Source of the DNA: Isoetes taiwanensis
Lineage: Eukaryota; Streptophyta; Lycopodiopsida; Isoetales; Isoetaceae
Assembly (NCBI GenBank): GCA_021234155.1
Contig: JAJEKV010000061.1
Location: forward strand, 6,676,436 to 6,740,435
Direction: 5' to 3'
Length of the DNA stretch: 64,000 bases
Positions 1 through 13,163 of the stretch are shown here, piece after piece. Position 1 is the stretch's first letter. Each line of letters begins with the position of its first letter. Position numbers and translations under genes: made by a program. The notes under the pieces are model-generated. The model worked only from the letters and a program-made list of their open reading frames with translations, was not told the origin of the DNA and searched no databases.

Positions 1-1960
1 ATAGACACCTACAAGTGTTATCGTAACTCAGATAATGCCATTATTGCAAAAAGTTATCAACCAGAAGAATATGGAATGGATAAGTGGTTGTCTTATGATC
101 TCGTTCAGGTGTTGGTTGAGTCCCTATTTTTCACTCTGGTGGCCGATGTAGGAACTATCTGAAGCACAAGGACGTTAACGCAGAGAGCAGCGAAATCATG
201 ATGTCTATGGACGTGAAATGTTATGGTGATCAAGATCAGTGATTTCTAAGTGTTGGGAAAAGAAAATTATGAAAAATGTACTGAAATGAAAGAATATGTA
301 TGTTGTCTTCTGAGGACCTCTAGTCGAGAAAGGCACTGCTTGTCCAAATCTGTGTGTGATTGGATGCATCTAAATGGAATGAATGATCTCCAAACTGTTT
401 TATCTTTGCAATCGTTTCTTCATTATTCATGGCTAATGGCACCGTAATTATTAATTATGGACTTCCTTTCTTCAAGGTCATAGGGAACCCTGCACAGATC
501 CCACTCAAGCTACACTCCTACCAAGGCTTTGGGATAAGCTTGTCCCCATTATCGCAGAACCTCAAGAGATGAGGAGGAAAGGAGGAATATTTAAGAGCTC
601 TAGGAACCGCAAAAGATCCTGCAAGCATTGCATGAGATCCACAGAGGTTGGAGAAGAAGCATTTTCGACCCCGCGATTGAAGAAATGATGGTTGGTCAGG
701 CCAGCAGGAGGTTGCTCCCAGAGCTTATAGAAGAAAACAAGATGTCCTACAGATTGTTCCTCTAAGGTGGAAGATCTACCAGGTGGATGTAACCGTAGTG
801 ACAGCATGACTGCCATGGTCTCATCTCCACAGTAATATACATTGTAACCATCTCATTTATGAATAAAAATTCTTTCCGGACTATAACTTTGTTTTGAATG
901 GTAATCCTCGCATAGAAAAACTCGATTTATCGACAGTTAAAGAGCCCGAAAACTTTTCGCATGTCCAAGTTGTTAAGAAAAAAGGGAATCGCATGTGATC
1001 CACTTTAATTAAATGCCACTTAAGAGTTTATAGAATAGTATTTAAAAATGAATACCAAATATCTGAAAAAGTCTGTTTTTGCTGCCAAATGCAAAGAAAC
1101 ATTTACAAAAAGACTTCGGGCATGAAAGCCTTAACGACGGCGATTAGCGTAAAGCATAATGAGAAAAAAAGTATAAAAGGATCGAGAATTTTTGGACAAA
1201 TTATACAGTCAATTGACATCCCTCAAAGCCACAGACCCCAATGATGGTATAGAAGAGAAAAAATCACTTGAGGAGATTAAAAAATCAGAGGATATAAGAA
1301 TGTCGAAAAGAGAAGCAAGACAGGTCTAACATGGCTTAGACAAGCATATAAATAAGTCGCATTTAATTAAAGTAGGACTCCTACTTTTTTTTGAATCTTG
1401 TTATTTCAATCGGGCGTGCAAATCCTTTTTAGACCCCATTGTTATGCGAAAAGAAGACTTATTTCTTGTATGAATAGAAAGCTTAGGGAATAAAAATTTT
1501 CGGCTTCCCGAAAGTATAAGTCAAGAAAATAAAAAACACGTCTAAAACCAATTGAATAGTTTACTTTCTCCAAACAAAGTGCATATATTCAATAATTTTT
1601 TATTCATAAATATAATATCATTATAATTTATTTTATAGTGGACGAAGGGGCCATGGCCACCGTGTTATCACGATGATAACACTCTTTTCACACACGGACC
1701 ATCTAATGGTAACAACTCCTCCAAACTGTTCCACGCCACGGGAGCAACTTAAAGATGATAAAAATCTATACGGGGAAGTGCTTTATGGGCTGTCTAACTG
1801 ATGTCATCACCTTCTTCTCGCCTCCTTTCTTCAATGAAGGGTCTTTCTATTGCTCTCGAGCATGTACTATCTGGTCGGGATAAGGACTGCAAAAGATAAA
1901 ATCAAGTTAGTCAAGTGATGCCGCAGATAAGACAATCAAAATAAAGATCAGTTGTGAAGA
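1..1960. other. Intergenic, no gene recognised
   Basis: Only short reading frames without family resemblance are present. The segment is AT-rich from about 900 onward. A partial copy of the CCATGGCCACCGTG half-palindrome seen elsewhere in the window lies at 1651-1664. I see no splice-supported exon here. Confidence 0.6.
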
Positions 1961-1969
1961 CCATTTTAG

Positions 1970-2413
1970 GTGAAAAATGCAGGTCTGAGGGCCTTTCTCG
2001 ACTTATCGAGTCGAGAAAGGCAACACAGAGTGAAAAATGCAGTTTTGGGGCCCTTCAAAGTGAAAAATGCAGGTCCATCGAGAAAGGCAGCTTAGAGTGA
2101 AAAACACAGTTCTGAGGCCCATTCAAAGTGAAAAATAAAGGTCTGAGACCCTTTCTCGAAGTTGAGAAAGGCATCTCAAAGTAAAAAACACAGTTTTGAG
2201 GCCCTTCAAAGTGAAACATGCAGGTTTGAACTCGCAAGTTAAGAAACATAGCTTAAAGTGAAAAATATAGCTATAAAGCCCTTCAAAATTTCTCGATTCC
2301 CGAGTTGAAAAAGGCAGTTCAGGAGGCCCTTCAAAGTGAAAAACATAGGTCTGAGTCCCTTTCTCGACTTGCGCGTCCAAAAAGGCAACTCAAAGTGAAA
2401 AAGACAGGTTCAG
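1970..2413. repeat. Degenerate tandem array with internal hairpins
   Basis: About five imperfect units of 60-125 bp start with GTGAAAAATGCAGGTCTGAG-like sequence (near 1970, 2060, 2129, 2212, 2336 and 2395). Most units contain the palindromic element CTTTCTCGACTT...GAGAAAGG. Short phrases such as CAAAGTGAAAA and GAGGCCCTTC recur between hairpins. Open frames on the minus strand across this array are by-products of the repeat and not genes. Confidence 0.8.
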
Positions 2414-3840
2414 ATACTCGTTGAGATATAGACTTATATTACACTATAGTTTATTATTTTTCTCATCCCCCCTATCTAAGGTGCCCGGGGCCATTACCCC
2501 ATATGTAGCTATATATAGAGTGATGCCTAATGCACCATGTAAACAATATAAGAACTTATTATAGCTTACTCCATCAACATATAAAAAACTTATGCTTACA
2601 ACTTATAATGCACCATATAAACATTATCACAACTTGCAAGACTTACCCCTATATGACCTTATCATAAAGCTCTTCATCTTTTGCACATTAATACTTTTTA
2701 ATTGTTTCTTATGTCATACCCCGCCTTTTATTCCCGCACATGTTTGAATTTTGAATGTAGTTTTCTATACCCCCTTTTATCTCCCTCCCATCCCCCCCTC
2801 AAATTTGAATTTTGAAATATGGTACACACATGGAGCTTCTTGGAAAGATGCGGAGTTTCTTGGAGGATATCCTGTAAGTCCTCCTTGAAGTTTCTCATAT
2901 CAGAACGTGCCTCTCACAAATAATGGCAGAGCCCATGCCATGGACTCGAAATACTAGCCACATTTTAGCAAAATGAGCATAAGGAGTAAGGATGCAAAGA
3001 TTTGCTCTCTTGCCTTTTCTTAAAGATCTGCAACCCTTTTCTGTATGGAAGATTCAAAGCCCAGAAGGCGGATTTGCAAACCGGTGCTCAACCACGCCAA
3101 TTTCTGGAGGAACAGCAAGGAGGCCGAATCGACAGATCATCCTCTTCTATAGTCATCGAAAGGGGGGAAAACATAAAATATAATAAAAAATGGTGGAGAA
3201 TTGAAGGTGGGCAGGCCGGGATTGAAGCTCCAAACCAGAGAGGGCAAGGGATAAGGATCTGAGAGGGGCGATTAATGGAGGGCCCATGAAGGGCAGAAAA
3301 GAAGGCCTGGCTATGGCAGAATAGGGAAGGAAAAAGCAGAACAGTGGCTCTATTTGCATGCAATCTTTCAAAGCACATGTTTCTAGTTATTGTTATTTTG
3401 TAAAATCTTTCTTTATGAGTTTTGATATACACTAAATATTAGACTTGGCATATAATTTTTTTCAAAATGTTGTTTTGAAACAATTTGGTCGTAAGACATC
3501 TTTGGCATTAGAGAAAATGCATTGAAGAAGGTGCATTTATTTTTAGAATGAGAATGATTTTTTATCGTCCACTGAGGCCAATCAGTCTATGAGAATGATG
3601 TGGATCAAAAGAAAGACAGAAAAATTATTACTGAATGAAGGCAAAATTCGACGAGCTGATGGTTAAGTATATACACACCACGCATCTAATTAGTGTCTAA
3701 CAGAACCCTAACTCTAGCCTAAATCTCAAGAGGCTGTTTCGGCTTTGTTATGGGAGTTGGATGACCACTTTGCCTCTTTCTATCAGTTGCTATGTTGTTC
3801 TCTAAAGCTGCTTTTTGAATGGAAGTCATTTGTTTTCATG
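2414..3840. other. Intergenic, no gene recognised
   Basis: AT-rich sequence with short overlapping reading frames on both strands around 3000-3430. None shows a known domain, splice structure or codon-level conservation that I can recognise. Confidence 0.5.
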
Positions 3841-4089
3841 TCATCAAAGCATATACGATCCTAAACTGAGTTCAAACAGGAAGGATTGCATAGTTTCGAT
3901 CATGAGGATCGAACTTCTGACCATAGCAATGCATATTACTGGTCCGTTCATGAATGTGTAGACCAAGTTATGTGAGAAAGGATTATGGGACATCATTTCT
4001 GAACCTGAACAAAGGGGATGTATATGGCTCGGTACCCAAGTTGTCAAAGGCGGAAGATTTTGCAGTAGTAGAATTTGAATGACAGTGCT

Positions 4090-5095
4090 TGGCTAAATGG
4101 CTACAAAAGGATTGGGTAGCAAGAGTTGAAACTTGAAGTATTTGGATGACACTCTCATTCCCCGTTGAGTGTGAAGCCAATTCACCAAGGAAGCAGCAAA
4201 CAAATTGAGAAGTCTTACAAGAGAAAGCACTTCTTTATTCAAGCCAATCTTTACAATATGGTATCCAATACCAAATTTAAAGAGTGTGATTCTATAGAAG
4301 AATACATGGGTATCATTTGACAAGCAGACTAAGCGATTGCAAGGCATCGCAAGGCTCTAGATGATGATGTAATAGTAGGGGATTGTTGCTTGGATTGCCT
4401 TCTAGTTACAACAATGTGAAAACTAACATTAGATCACAGTAGGGGTAGAACTTGGGGCATGTCAACAACTTTTGCTTGAAGAGAGAAAACCACAATTACC
4501 AAAAGATCTAGTACCAAAGACAATCAGGGCACACATGGGCAATAAATATGAGGGCAAGGAAGAAACTTGAAGATGATACGAGTGTAACAAAGTAGGCCAT
4601 ATAGGGAAACATTGCCCAGAAACGGATAGGAGAAAGAAAATTCAAAAGGGAAGAAGGGCAAGTACAAAGAAGGTCCAAAGAGGAAGAAAGAAGATTCTAA
4701 ATCACACAAATCAACTGGTAAAAATTCGTCTAAAGAAGAGGAAACGAAATCAGGAGATGATTATGTAGTATCTGCTGGAAATGCACTTTTTACCTCATCT
4801 GAACCTACAACAAACATCATTGACAAGGTTATGGTTTATTTAGCTTTCTTATTCCAAATGTTTCAAACCATATAGTTTTGTATTGCGTGGAGAATCAATG
4901 ATGCCATAGCCTCATGCTTCTTAGCTTCAGATATAATCAAAGGAGTATGGTATTTGGATGGAGGAGCAAGTGAATATATGACTCGACAAAGAGATCTCTT
5001 TTCAGATTACACTCCAAACAAGATGGGCGGAAAAGTAAGAATAGGAAAAGGGAAACTTGACATTGTAGGGTTGGCAGAGTAAACCTTGTACTCCT
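4090..5095 (+). pseudogene. Ty1/copia retrotransposon gag-protease relic
   Basis: This is the decayed 5' coding part of a Ty1/copia element. Spread over three frames are the copia Gag helix phrase LLLGLPSSYNNVKTNI (near 4386), a gag zinc knuckle YECNKVGHIGKHCPE (4577-4620), and the pol protease start WYLDGGASEYMT (near 4948). The knuckle's first Cys codon reads TGA. The catalytic Asp-Ser-Gly of the protease reads Asp-Gly-Gly. Frameshifts and stops run throughout, so no active product is possible. No integrase or reverse transcriptase follows and no LTR pair was found, so this is a fragment. Family assignment is firm from the three ordered motifs; exact ends are not known. Confidence 0.85.
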
Positions 5096-5780
5096 CTCCC
5101 CAAACAATCACGCACAGTCGTACAGCCTGGAATGCCAACTATGAGAACTATTGTCAACTGAAGATGACATTCTTATACATGCGCAAACATACACAGAATA
5201 CCACCTTTTAGAGAACAAGGAGCAACAACAAGTTGTAGACACAATACTTCAAAACATCCCATCACTCAACACACAATATCATGATTCACCAAACATTGAA
5301 TAAGAACAGCGGCACCTATATTGAACGCCACACCATCAAACGAGCAAACACACACCTACAAAGCAATTATAAGAGAAATGTAGGGGTTCCATGTCATATC
5401 AGGCACAAATCAGAATCTGAAAAGACTTATCTGATGAAACATATGATATGGTATTTCATCAAAAACAAGGAAGCAGTGCTGCCTATAGCAATTGCAGGAA
5501 TGGCTTTAATAAAGTTATGGAAAGGGGCAACCAGTACGCACTACCAATTTGCAATTCCAAGTAAACATTAGAGGTTTGGTGGAGTCTATTAACGCCCTTG
5601 TAAGCCCTTCCCAAATTTGGATTTTAGTTGGTACCCGAACCTGCAGGTATGGGCAAAAAGCCCCTACGAACCTTAACCGAACCTCAGCCCTGGAGCAACC
5701 AAACCTGTTAAACGTCATTATTACTTGTTGTTTTACTCATTACGCCTAAATCCCTCCTCCCCCCACCTTCCCACCGAACT
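5096..5780. other. Unrecognised sequence between relics
   Basis: A 96-codon plus-strand frame (5281-5571) is open but lysine- and histidine-rich without a recognised domain. It may be the tail of another element. No splice sites or promoter support it. Confidence 0.4.
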
Positions 5781-5789
5781 GAAGCTACA

Positions 5790-8582
5790 GGGAGTACTTC
5801 GAGCGGGACACCTCAAGAAGGGCGCCAAAGCTTTGGAGCATTTCAAATTTAGTATTGATGTCAATCCTCGCCCAAATCCGAAGGAATTCTCTAGTTTTCC
5901 TTCTCAGATTGGCGAAGAATTACATCAACTTGGTCGTCGGACTGGGAGCTCTCGGAAAGCGATCCTTGTGACTCAATTCGATCTATGGCAGAGGTAACTG
6001 TTCTATTAATTTCGGGCAATGACAATGAGTAATTCTTTTTTGAATACAGAAACTGAAAGGCCAATTCCGGGTGGAGGTGCCCAAGAACTGCTTGCCCTAC
6101 AAAAATCAATATAATTGGAAGGAACAGGTCGATGAGAATGCTCTTCGAGCTTCTGGTGCAATGAATATTGATCTCTGGGCGCGTGGGGAACTGTATCCCA
6201 TCGATCCGATCACCAGAAGACATCCTGAATTTCATTCTGCATCGGGGCTTATTCATTTTGCCTGTAAGGGTAATCAAGGTCTGCTTGGCTATTGCAATCT
6301 GATGTGCATTTGAGAACAATGTACAATCAATTGTGTGGAGTGCATTGCAATATGATAGCACACTGTAATTACCTCCAACAGTGTAACTATTTCTTAACCA
6401 ACAGGTCTAAGAATACAGATGAACTGCAAGCTTCCAATCAAAGGTTGCTTATGGAGGTGGAGTCACTCAAACAAGGATTGAAGAGATGCTCTGAGGACAA
6501 TGACAAACTGGAGAGGAAGTTAAAAAGATTGAAAATGACACCACTGAGCATGAGGAAGAGGAAAAAAGAACTGAAGGCCCTAAATGTACTTGCCCCTAGT
6601 GGGTGGGGCTCTAGAAGAAGAATCCACGCTATTAAAAATCTGGTGGATCCTACTATGGCTGAAAAGAAGAAGAGAAAACCTTGTAATATGGCTAGTTTGT
6701 TGAAAAATCTTGTAACTAAAGATGATGTTATAGATATGTTGAAGCTTCCTGGAGCTAACCATTTAAGAAAAGTTGTTGTTGAACATGTGCTTACTGAATT
6801 GGGAAAGAGTCAAAGTGCTGATAGCATGCAAGAATTATGTGACAATGTGGGTATCAGTCGACAAGCTTACATTGCTCTCTTTAGATGTTTGCAGGATGGT
6901 ATCAAGCAACAAGGTATTACGAAGACCATACTGCCAAGGCTCAGTTATGTCAGAGCAAGCAGAACAAAGAGGAATGCAGAAGTACACGAACATTTGGGAG
7001 AGATGTACCAGATCACCACATCCGTGCACTTGGGATCACTAATCACTGGGAAAAGTAAGAAGAAGGGTGGCTCAGGAAATGATCTATTTGTTCTTAATGA
7101 GAAGAATAATTGTTGGATGGATCTATCTAAAATGCTTCTTCTGTTAGTTCGCTTCTATGATATGAAAGTGGAATAATGTGCAGGGAAACTCCAAATTGCT
7201 ATAAAGTTGGATGAGATGGAACTGATCAAAGGTGAAAAGTATGAGAGGGTTTCTTTGACATTAATGAACAGGGCATTGTCAAATTCTGATAATGAGGAAG
7301 GGAAGTTCTCTGTTCAATCAGAGGACCATATTTGGTGGATAGGGATATTTCAAGTTCCGAAAGAAAATCATGGTGTTCTTCAGTGGGTCTTTCAGCATAC
7401 ATCTATTCCTACTATTATTGCGCTAATGGAGTCTCCGGAGAGAAGCTTGTGTTCCCGGCTATGGAGATTACGAGGTTGAATGGCATTTGGCTACTGATCT
7501 AAAGACCATCAAGTGCATGTATAACATGAAACATGGTTCTGGTAAGACTACCCACGTATGTCCTTACTGTTATATGCTAGGGTAGATGATAAGGGGAAGG
7601 GAATGAGTACTCTCGAATGTGACCGGATGTTTGAACCAACGTGAGGAGGAGGGCCTAAACTTTGATCCCCGGGCCTTGCAATTCACGTGAAGAGAGTACA
7701 TATCTGCACTCTCCATGCCTTTCTAAGAATAGTGGATAAGATGGTGTACATGAGCATTCTTTTTGCTTGGAATAAGTCTCCACAATCGGTCGAGAAAAAG
7801 TGTATGAAAGATGTTGAGAACGTACTTTCGATCTTGGTCTTCATGGTGGTGACTATAAAAATCTTGCAAGATCCTAAGAAGGGAGGCAAGGTTCCTTGTA
7901 AACCATCCATGGGTGGGTTGAAAGCCAAAAGATTTCTGCCTTGTACTAAATTACGTAAGAATGGATCATTGCCAACCGTAAAAGTGGGAGGGGTATAAGG
8001 ACTTCTTGGGTAGCGTAAGATGACAAAGCACTTCACGGGGAGGGCAAAACTAAAGAAAATTAAAGCGTGGCGCATCCGGCGATCGGGTAACCTTGATGGC
8101 GAGAAAGAAAATGGTGGGTGGAAAGTTTAGTGAATTCAAAGTAGCAGTAACTGAATTCATGAAGTCGTTTATACAAGCATGGGGAGAATGCAATGTCACA
8201 CATTACATTCATATACTTCACGCCCATGGCTTGTGGTTTGCCAAAGAGTACGGGAGCTTGGGAATATGGAATACGCAGGGAATGGAGAAGTCACATAAGC
8301 AAGCCAAGAATGCTTTTTTCAGGTACGCAACATCGAGGTTCGTGTGGTAACTCATTGCAATAGATGTGCCAATGGTTCTATAGGAGGATTATCTGCAAGC
8401 TAGAGAAAAAAGATAAAGCTAAACAAGACACGACGTTGGCTAAAATATTGAGGAGAAAAGTTGAGCAGGAAAAAAAGAAGCAGATATGGTGTAGCTCTAG
8501 TGCATCAAACAAGTTAAGGCAGTGGCGATCCACAAGGATCAGACAGGGTAGAAGATATACTTCTGGGGTTTCAATTGTATGA
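5790..8582 (+). pseudogene. Decayed multi-exon transposase-like gene A
   Basis: A gene of unnamed family in several exons. Exon 1 (about 5790-5993) encodes ...EELHQLGRRTGSSRKAIL... and ends at an AG|GTAACT donor. Exon 2 (6050-6263) lies between TACAG and CCT|GTAAGG. The long last exon starts at 6405 after CCAACAG. It has a coiled, basic N-terminal part (LMEVESLKQGLKRC...), a middle segment, the phrase EVEWHLATDLKTIKCMYN followed by a CPYC zinc motif (near 7478-7575), LHAFLRIVDKMV (near 7714), and YGSLGIWNTQGMEKSHK (near 8250). A stop at 7174 and frameshifts near 7430 and 8000 break it. From memory, proteins with a WH..DLK...C..C box and a YGSLG..(N/Q)QG(M/F)EK box recur in many eukaryotic genomes, usually in repeats. 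A transposon origin is inference; no catalytic triad was identified. Confidence 0.6.
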
Positions 8583-8652
8583 ACAAATTCATATTAATAG
8601 TATAACTATTGACCATGATGTGCAACTATAATGTTTCAAATATGTTAGGTTG

Positions 8653-8725
8653 GCAGCGTGGGCACGGTGCGAACTTAGTATTCAATTGATGAATGACAAG
8701 TAATCGCACCGTGGCCATGGTGCGA
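8653..8725. repeat. Two copies of the GCACCGTGGCCACGGTGC palindrome
   Basis: Positions 8653-8674 (GCAGCGTGGGCACGGTGCGAA-like) and 8704-8725 (GCACCGTGGCCATGGTGC) are two imperfect copies of a palindrome that recurs at 27.6 and 32.4-32.7 kb. The copy at 8704 is followed by a C3G7 run and TTCACC. The same order, in the opposite orientation, is found at 27.57-27.63 kb. Confidence 0.75.
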
Positions 8726-9208
8726 ATGAAGTTGGAAATTAGTTATGGACCCGGGGGGGTTCACCTTTTTCCCAAAAAAGTACAAAACATGTGGCGATGA
8801 AGGGGTTTTTTTTGCATTTTGAAATGCGATATACCACGTTTTGGCCCGAGCTGCTTTGTATTTCCACGGTTTGAGGCGCTTTTATTTGCGGGGAGGGGAG
8901 GGACTTAGAAATACGTTAAGGGGGCTTAGATGCTTTGATCAATGCCGGACAGATACATTTAAGGGTGCTTGGATTTCCGGAGGTATGTTTTGAATTTTTT
9001 TTTTCCTGTACAGTTTTTGCCTCAGAAAACTTGTTTTTATAGTTTCTTATGAACGAATTAGAAGTACTTTTATCTGAAACACATAAGGCATTGTTGAGGA
9101 TTCGTCTGTTTAGTTTTGTTGCTGAGATTCCCGTGCCTCCATTTCGGCCCTTACAAGTTTTTGGGTCTGGATAAATCTGCTCTAATATTTGATGATTCTT
9201 ATTTGCAG
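8726..9208 (+). promoter_or_regulatory. Probable 5' leader and intron of gene B
   Basis: No reading frame is evident. The segment ends in a TTATTTGCAG acceptor at 9208, ten bases before the ATG of gene B, suggesting a 5' UTR intron. No clear TATA box was found. The leader interpretation is inference. Confidence 0.35.
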
Positions 9209-9218
9209 GTTGACAAAA

Positions 9219-12200
9219 ATGGAGAAGACAGTAGTCATCAAGGTGAATGATGGGTGTGGAGTTGTGACTGACCTTGGCCTTGTCATCGTCTCCCACGAGT
9301 GCACTTATGTGGATGTACGAAACGAAATAAGACGGGACGGGTTACTAGAGGATGAAAAAGAATTTGTATTTCTTGGAGATAGGGAAGTGGCCTTCACACC
9401 AAGGCAGGAGCTAAGGTTTAAGGTTTCTACTGACGAGATTACTATCAAGGTGGTTAGGGAGCATGCACATAAAAGGCAAAGGACTGCAGTTGAAAGCATT
9501 GCATCTCTAAATCACCAATTTGTGATGATAGACCAAACTATCATAGCCGAGGAACAGACCAATGAAGAGGTAAACGATGATGAACTCCATCTAGTTGAAA
9601 ATGCTTCCTTTTTAGATGATGTGCCAGATCTGAATTCAGCAAAGGGCAAGCTGCTATCCAAGTTAGCAACTAAATTTGATGTTGCCAGATGGCAACATGC
9701 CGTGAAGAAGTTGAGCAGGAAGTTGAAGCAAAGAAATCGAAAGGACAGGATCTGCTGAACCAGACCCGAATCAAGGGAATTTGCTTAAGTTTTTTGCAAA
9801 GGGTGCGCTACATTTTATTTGCTACAAGTGTTCATATTCTAGCTTTTTTTTCTTACTGATTTTTACTTTGCCTTGTTTTGCAGCGACCCCTCCATCTACG
9901 AGCAGCCAAGCATCATCAAGTAATAGTTCACGTGAGTATACAAAACTGCCTTGTAACATTTATTGTATTGTAAGTTTGTAGATTATTTAGACTTCGTTGT
10001 CTTTCCCCAACAGAAACATCTTTGGCTTTACTATGTTGGGGCTTTTGGCAAAACAAATATAAGTATGGTGGGAAGTATGGAGATAAAGCCAAGGATTTAA
10101 GACCCTTTCTCGCATGAGCTGAAAATGGGAACAAAATGGTATTGTGAACCTACATTGCAAAGCATACATTACTTGTTGGGCAGATGATGTAATCCATGTT
10201 AGTGGCACGTTTAGGCATCTGGCGTGCAAGAGGATTAGCTTTAGTGGTGAACCCTTTGTTAATTATCAATGTTCACTTTGTGCTTTATTCAAGGAAAAAG
10301 ATTTTTTGAGAGTGCATAGGCAAACCGATGATAAGGTAGCAAGGGGACTTAGAACTACTAAATTACGTATTAGATCAGATTATCCGAATAGCATAGAGGT
10401 TAAAAAAAAATGGCTAGGGTCTCTGGGTCCGGGAGATAAGGAAGTTAAAAGCGAGTTAATGTTTTCCCGAATGAGAGTTGTGGCATTGTCCATGAAGGAA
10501 AGGTCACTTAGAGGATGTTTGGAGGAGTCCATGAACGAAGGATGTGAACAGATTTTGCCAAGACATAGTGGAGGCACATCGGCAAGGAAAAATTTAGTGG
10601 TAGGCTAGCTTTGTGGGATTTTTTAAGGGACATAGCTCAAAACATAATCAGACACGCCATAAAAGAAGATATAGAGAAACCACGAAAAGCATTGTTTGAA
10701 ACAATAAAGATTTGGGAGGGAGAAGAATGCACAATTTTCTTTCTCTAAACTTTGCGTGCCCAAGTATGTCCACCACGATCGCTCTACTACACGAAAGCTT
10801 CTTTTACAAAGTCGGTTATCGTGGAAGACGATTCAAGCATCTTGCTCAAACCTATTCTCGACACATGCAATGCCGCCAGCTTTGATTTGGGTGGAATTCC
10901 AAAGAATTGTGGCGAGGATGAAGACCGTCGTGAAGAGAGGGCTGTTCGTTGGATTCCGAGATGATTGTTTACTTGGCTTTTGTGGAAAGAAGGAAGGACA
11001 TGTCCGCAATGGCACATTTGAGGTGATTGTTGGCTCCAATGAAGAGGGCTACAATGTCATTCGAAGGCCTTCGAGGAGAATGTGATTTCTCACTATGCAA
11101 GAGTTCTTATTGTAAACCCCTTGCACAAGAAGTCTGCCCAACTTGTCCTTGCTATTATTCTTACGCGTAATAGATTTGATCACCTTGAAGTAAGACGTCC
11201 GGTGGAAGCGAATCCGGAGTTGTGGAATGCACACTTGAGAATGGTTGTTGGCCCTCTAATCGGCCACAACTTCGGGATGGAGATTCAAGACGAAGAGCAT
11301 GCATGTTTGAGGACTACACATCAAAGGGGCTCTAAGGACTCTACATTTGAAGTGCCATGGATTGGTTGGCCTTTAAGTGCCTCAATTAATGATGATGTTT
11401 ATGGGCTGCATGATCAAGATTTAGCGGCACAATGGCAAGAAGCTTGTTAATCCGTTGGACGCTGCATCTAGAAGATTGTACTTAGGGAACGAGCTAGTAA
11501 CTCTTAATGACATACACCATGTCTTTGAGTTATGCCGAGGGAGGCATGGGCTGGAACTTGGAGATGTGAAGCACCAAGATAGGCAAAACTGGAGGGCTGC
11601 CCAATGCCTTGCCTCTAGAAAGGTTCAAGGGTGCTTGGGCGACCTCGAAAATGGTACCGCAGCCCACCACCAGCTTCGGAATTTGGGGACAAAAGTTTAT
11701 TTGGAAATTGTGGCGACCTATATTGACATCTTCTTGTCACCTACTATGGACACAGGAGCAAGGGTTAAGGTCTCCGCAACGTTCCCCTTTTTTAGGTGTG
11801 CAAGAATAGCTTTTGCTTCTTTTAGTTTGGATTGTTCACTAAAATTCGAGTTTGCTAATGATTCATCTTTTTATAACAGACTTTGGAGGCTATGGTTGAA
11901 GGACCAAAGCACGATTCGCTTGAGTAGAAACTTCATTAGTCTGAAACCTTCATAGATGTGCAATTGTCATGTCATTTTGTTGTGAAGTATTTCCGGGGAT
12001 AAATTTGGGCATTTAGAGTGCCCTTTACAATTACAAGTGATCCGGACGTGTCACGAAAACTTCTTCTCCAAAGTGGGTGGCATGGTGCGTAATGAAAGGT
12101 CGTATGATGGGGCGTACATGTTGGAGAGTGCCTCGCTTTGAATCATATCTCTGAATTTCAGGCTGCCACGACCCTCTTAATTTTCCGGCAGCTCATGTCA

Positions 12201-13163
12201 AGCAAGAGCACATTTGGCGTGAGTTAGAAAAAAAAGGTAGATACCGATGGTAAAGTGCTGAATTGTGACCTTGCAGTTATAGTGGCGTGGATACCGGGGC
12301 GTGAAGATTGTTGCTTGCTTTAAAGGAAGGGTTTACCGCTGCACAAGAATTGTGCGAGAGTGTCGATATTACATGCAGCACCCATCCATGGTTTAGTGAA
12401 CCATGGAAATTTGAGGATTGGTTTAAAAGTAATTTCTCACTAGACTTGAGTTCTAACACTGTAGGAGATGAGACCGATGTTGTGGAAGAGAGCATGGAGC
12501 CTCAAGGTGAAGAAGTAGTAAGTGAGGCTGATGTGGCCAGCTCTGAATTACGTCATGTATTTGATGAAATGTTGGATGAATGTGAAAGGAGAAAGCCCTC
12601 TCATGTATCTTGGCATGTTGAGATGGAAGGGAAGAGAATCTTTAAGTCAACCATTGTGAGTCATTTGAATGGAAACCCGTGGCTTTCGAAGGATAGGTTG
12701 ACGAGAGTTAGGACTTTGATATATTCCATTGAAGAAAATAATGTTAATGCACTGACTCGACTAGGCATTGGAACAGACTGTGCGGTCTACTTTGAAGAAC
12801 CTGTGGAAGAAATGGTGGTACCACAGACATGCTACAGCCAAAAAGAAGCAGAAATCTGTGTCAATTCAAAAGGTTTGGTACCTTGGAAGGGTATTGAGCA
12901 TGAGGAGGAAATCTGGCAGTGCGTGGAGAGAGAGTAGAGAGCCCGTGGACTTGGTTAAACGCCCGTCCTTTGAAGTTCAGCTAAATCTAGCATATTACAA
13001 AAACACGCTGGCAGGATGCCAAGTCCATGTGGTTTACATACCCATCCGGACCGATAATAGACTCGTAGACCTTGAGCCTATCATATCCCTTGCATGTTTA
13101 AAATATGACCCCCCAAAAAACATTTACAATCCGCATGATAATGATAGGGTACAAATTGAATAA
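9219..13163 (+). pseudogene. Decayed transposase-like gene B (DGDSRRR family)
   Basis: The first coding exon starts at ATG 9219, just after a TTTGCAG acceptor. It encodes a beta-grasp-like N-terminus (MEKTVVIKVNDGCG...) and a basic end at 9757. A short exon at about 9894-9930 follows. Then come a Cys/His-rich segment (10144-10608, CSLCALF), and in shifting frames ISHYARVLIVNPLHKKSAQL (11085), DGDSRRRACMFEDYTSKG (near 11278), LHDQDL (near 11408), NPLDAASRRLYLGN (near 11450), a DRQNWRAAQCLASRKV block (near 11577), YLEIVATYIDIFLSP (near 11700), and STIVSHLNGNPWLSKDRLTRVR (near 12650). Remains continue to 13163. The order SDGDSRRR, QD, NP, DRQNW, DRL.RVR recalls an unnamed eukaryotic repeat-borne protein family (from memory). 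At least six frameshifts make it non-functional. Confidence 0.6.

Noticed and set aside
2055-2380. Two minus-strand frames of 64 and 85 codons
   Set aside because: They are translations of the tandem hairpin array, with repeated peptide words.
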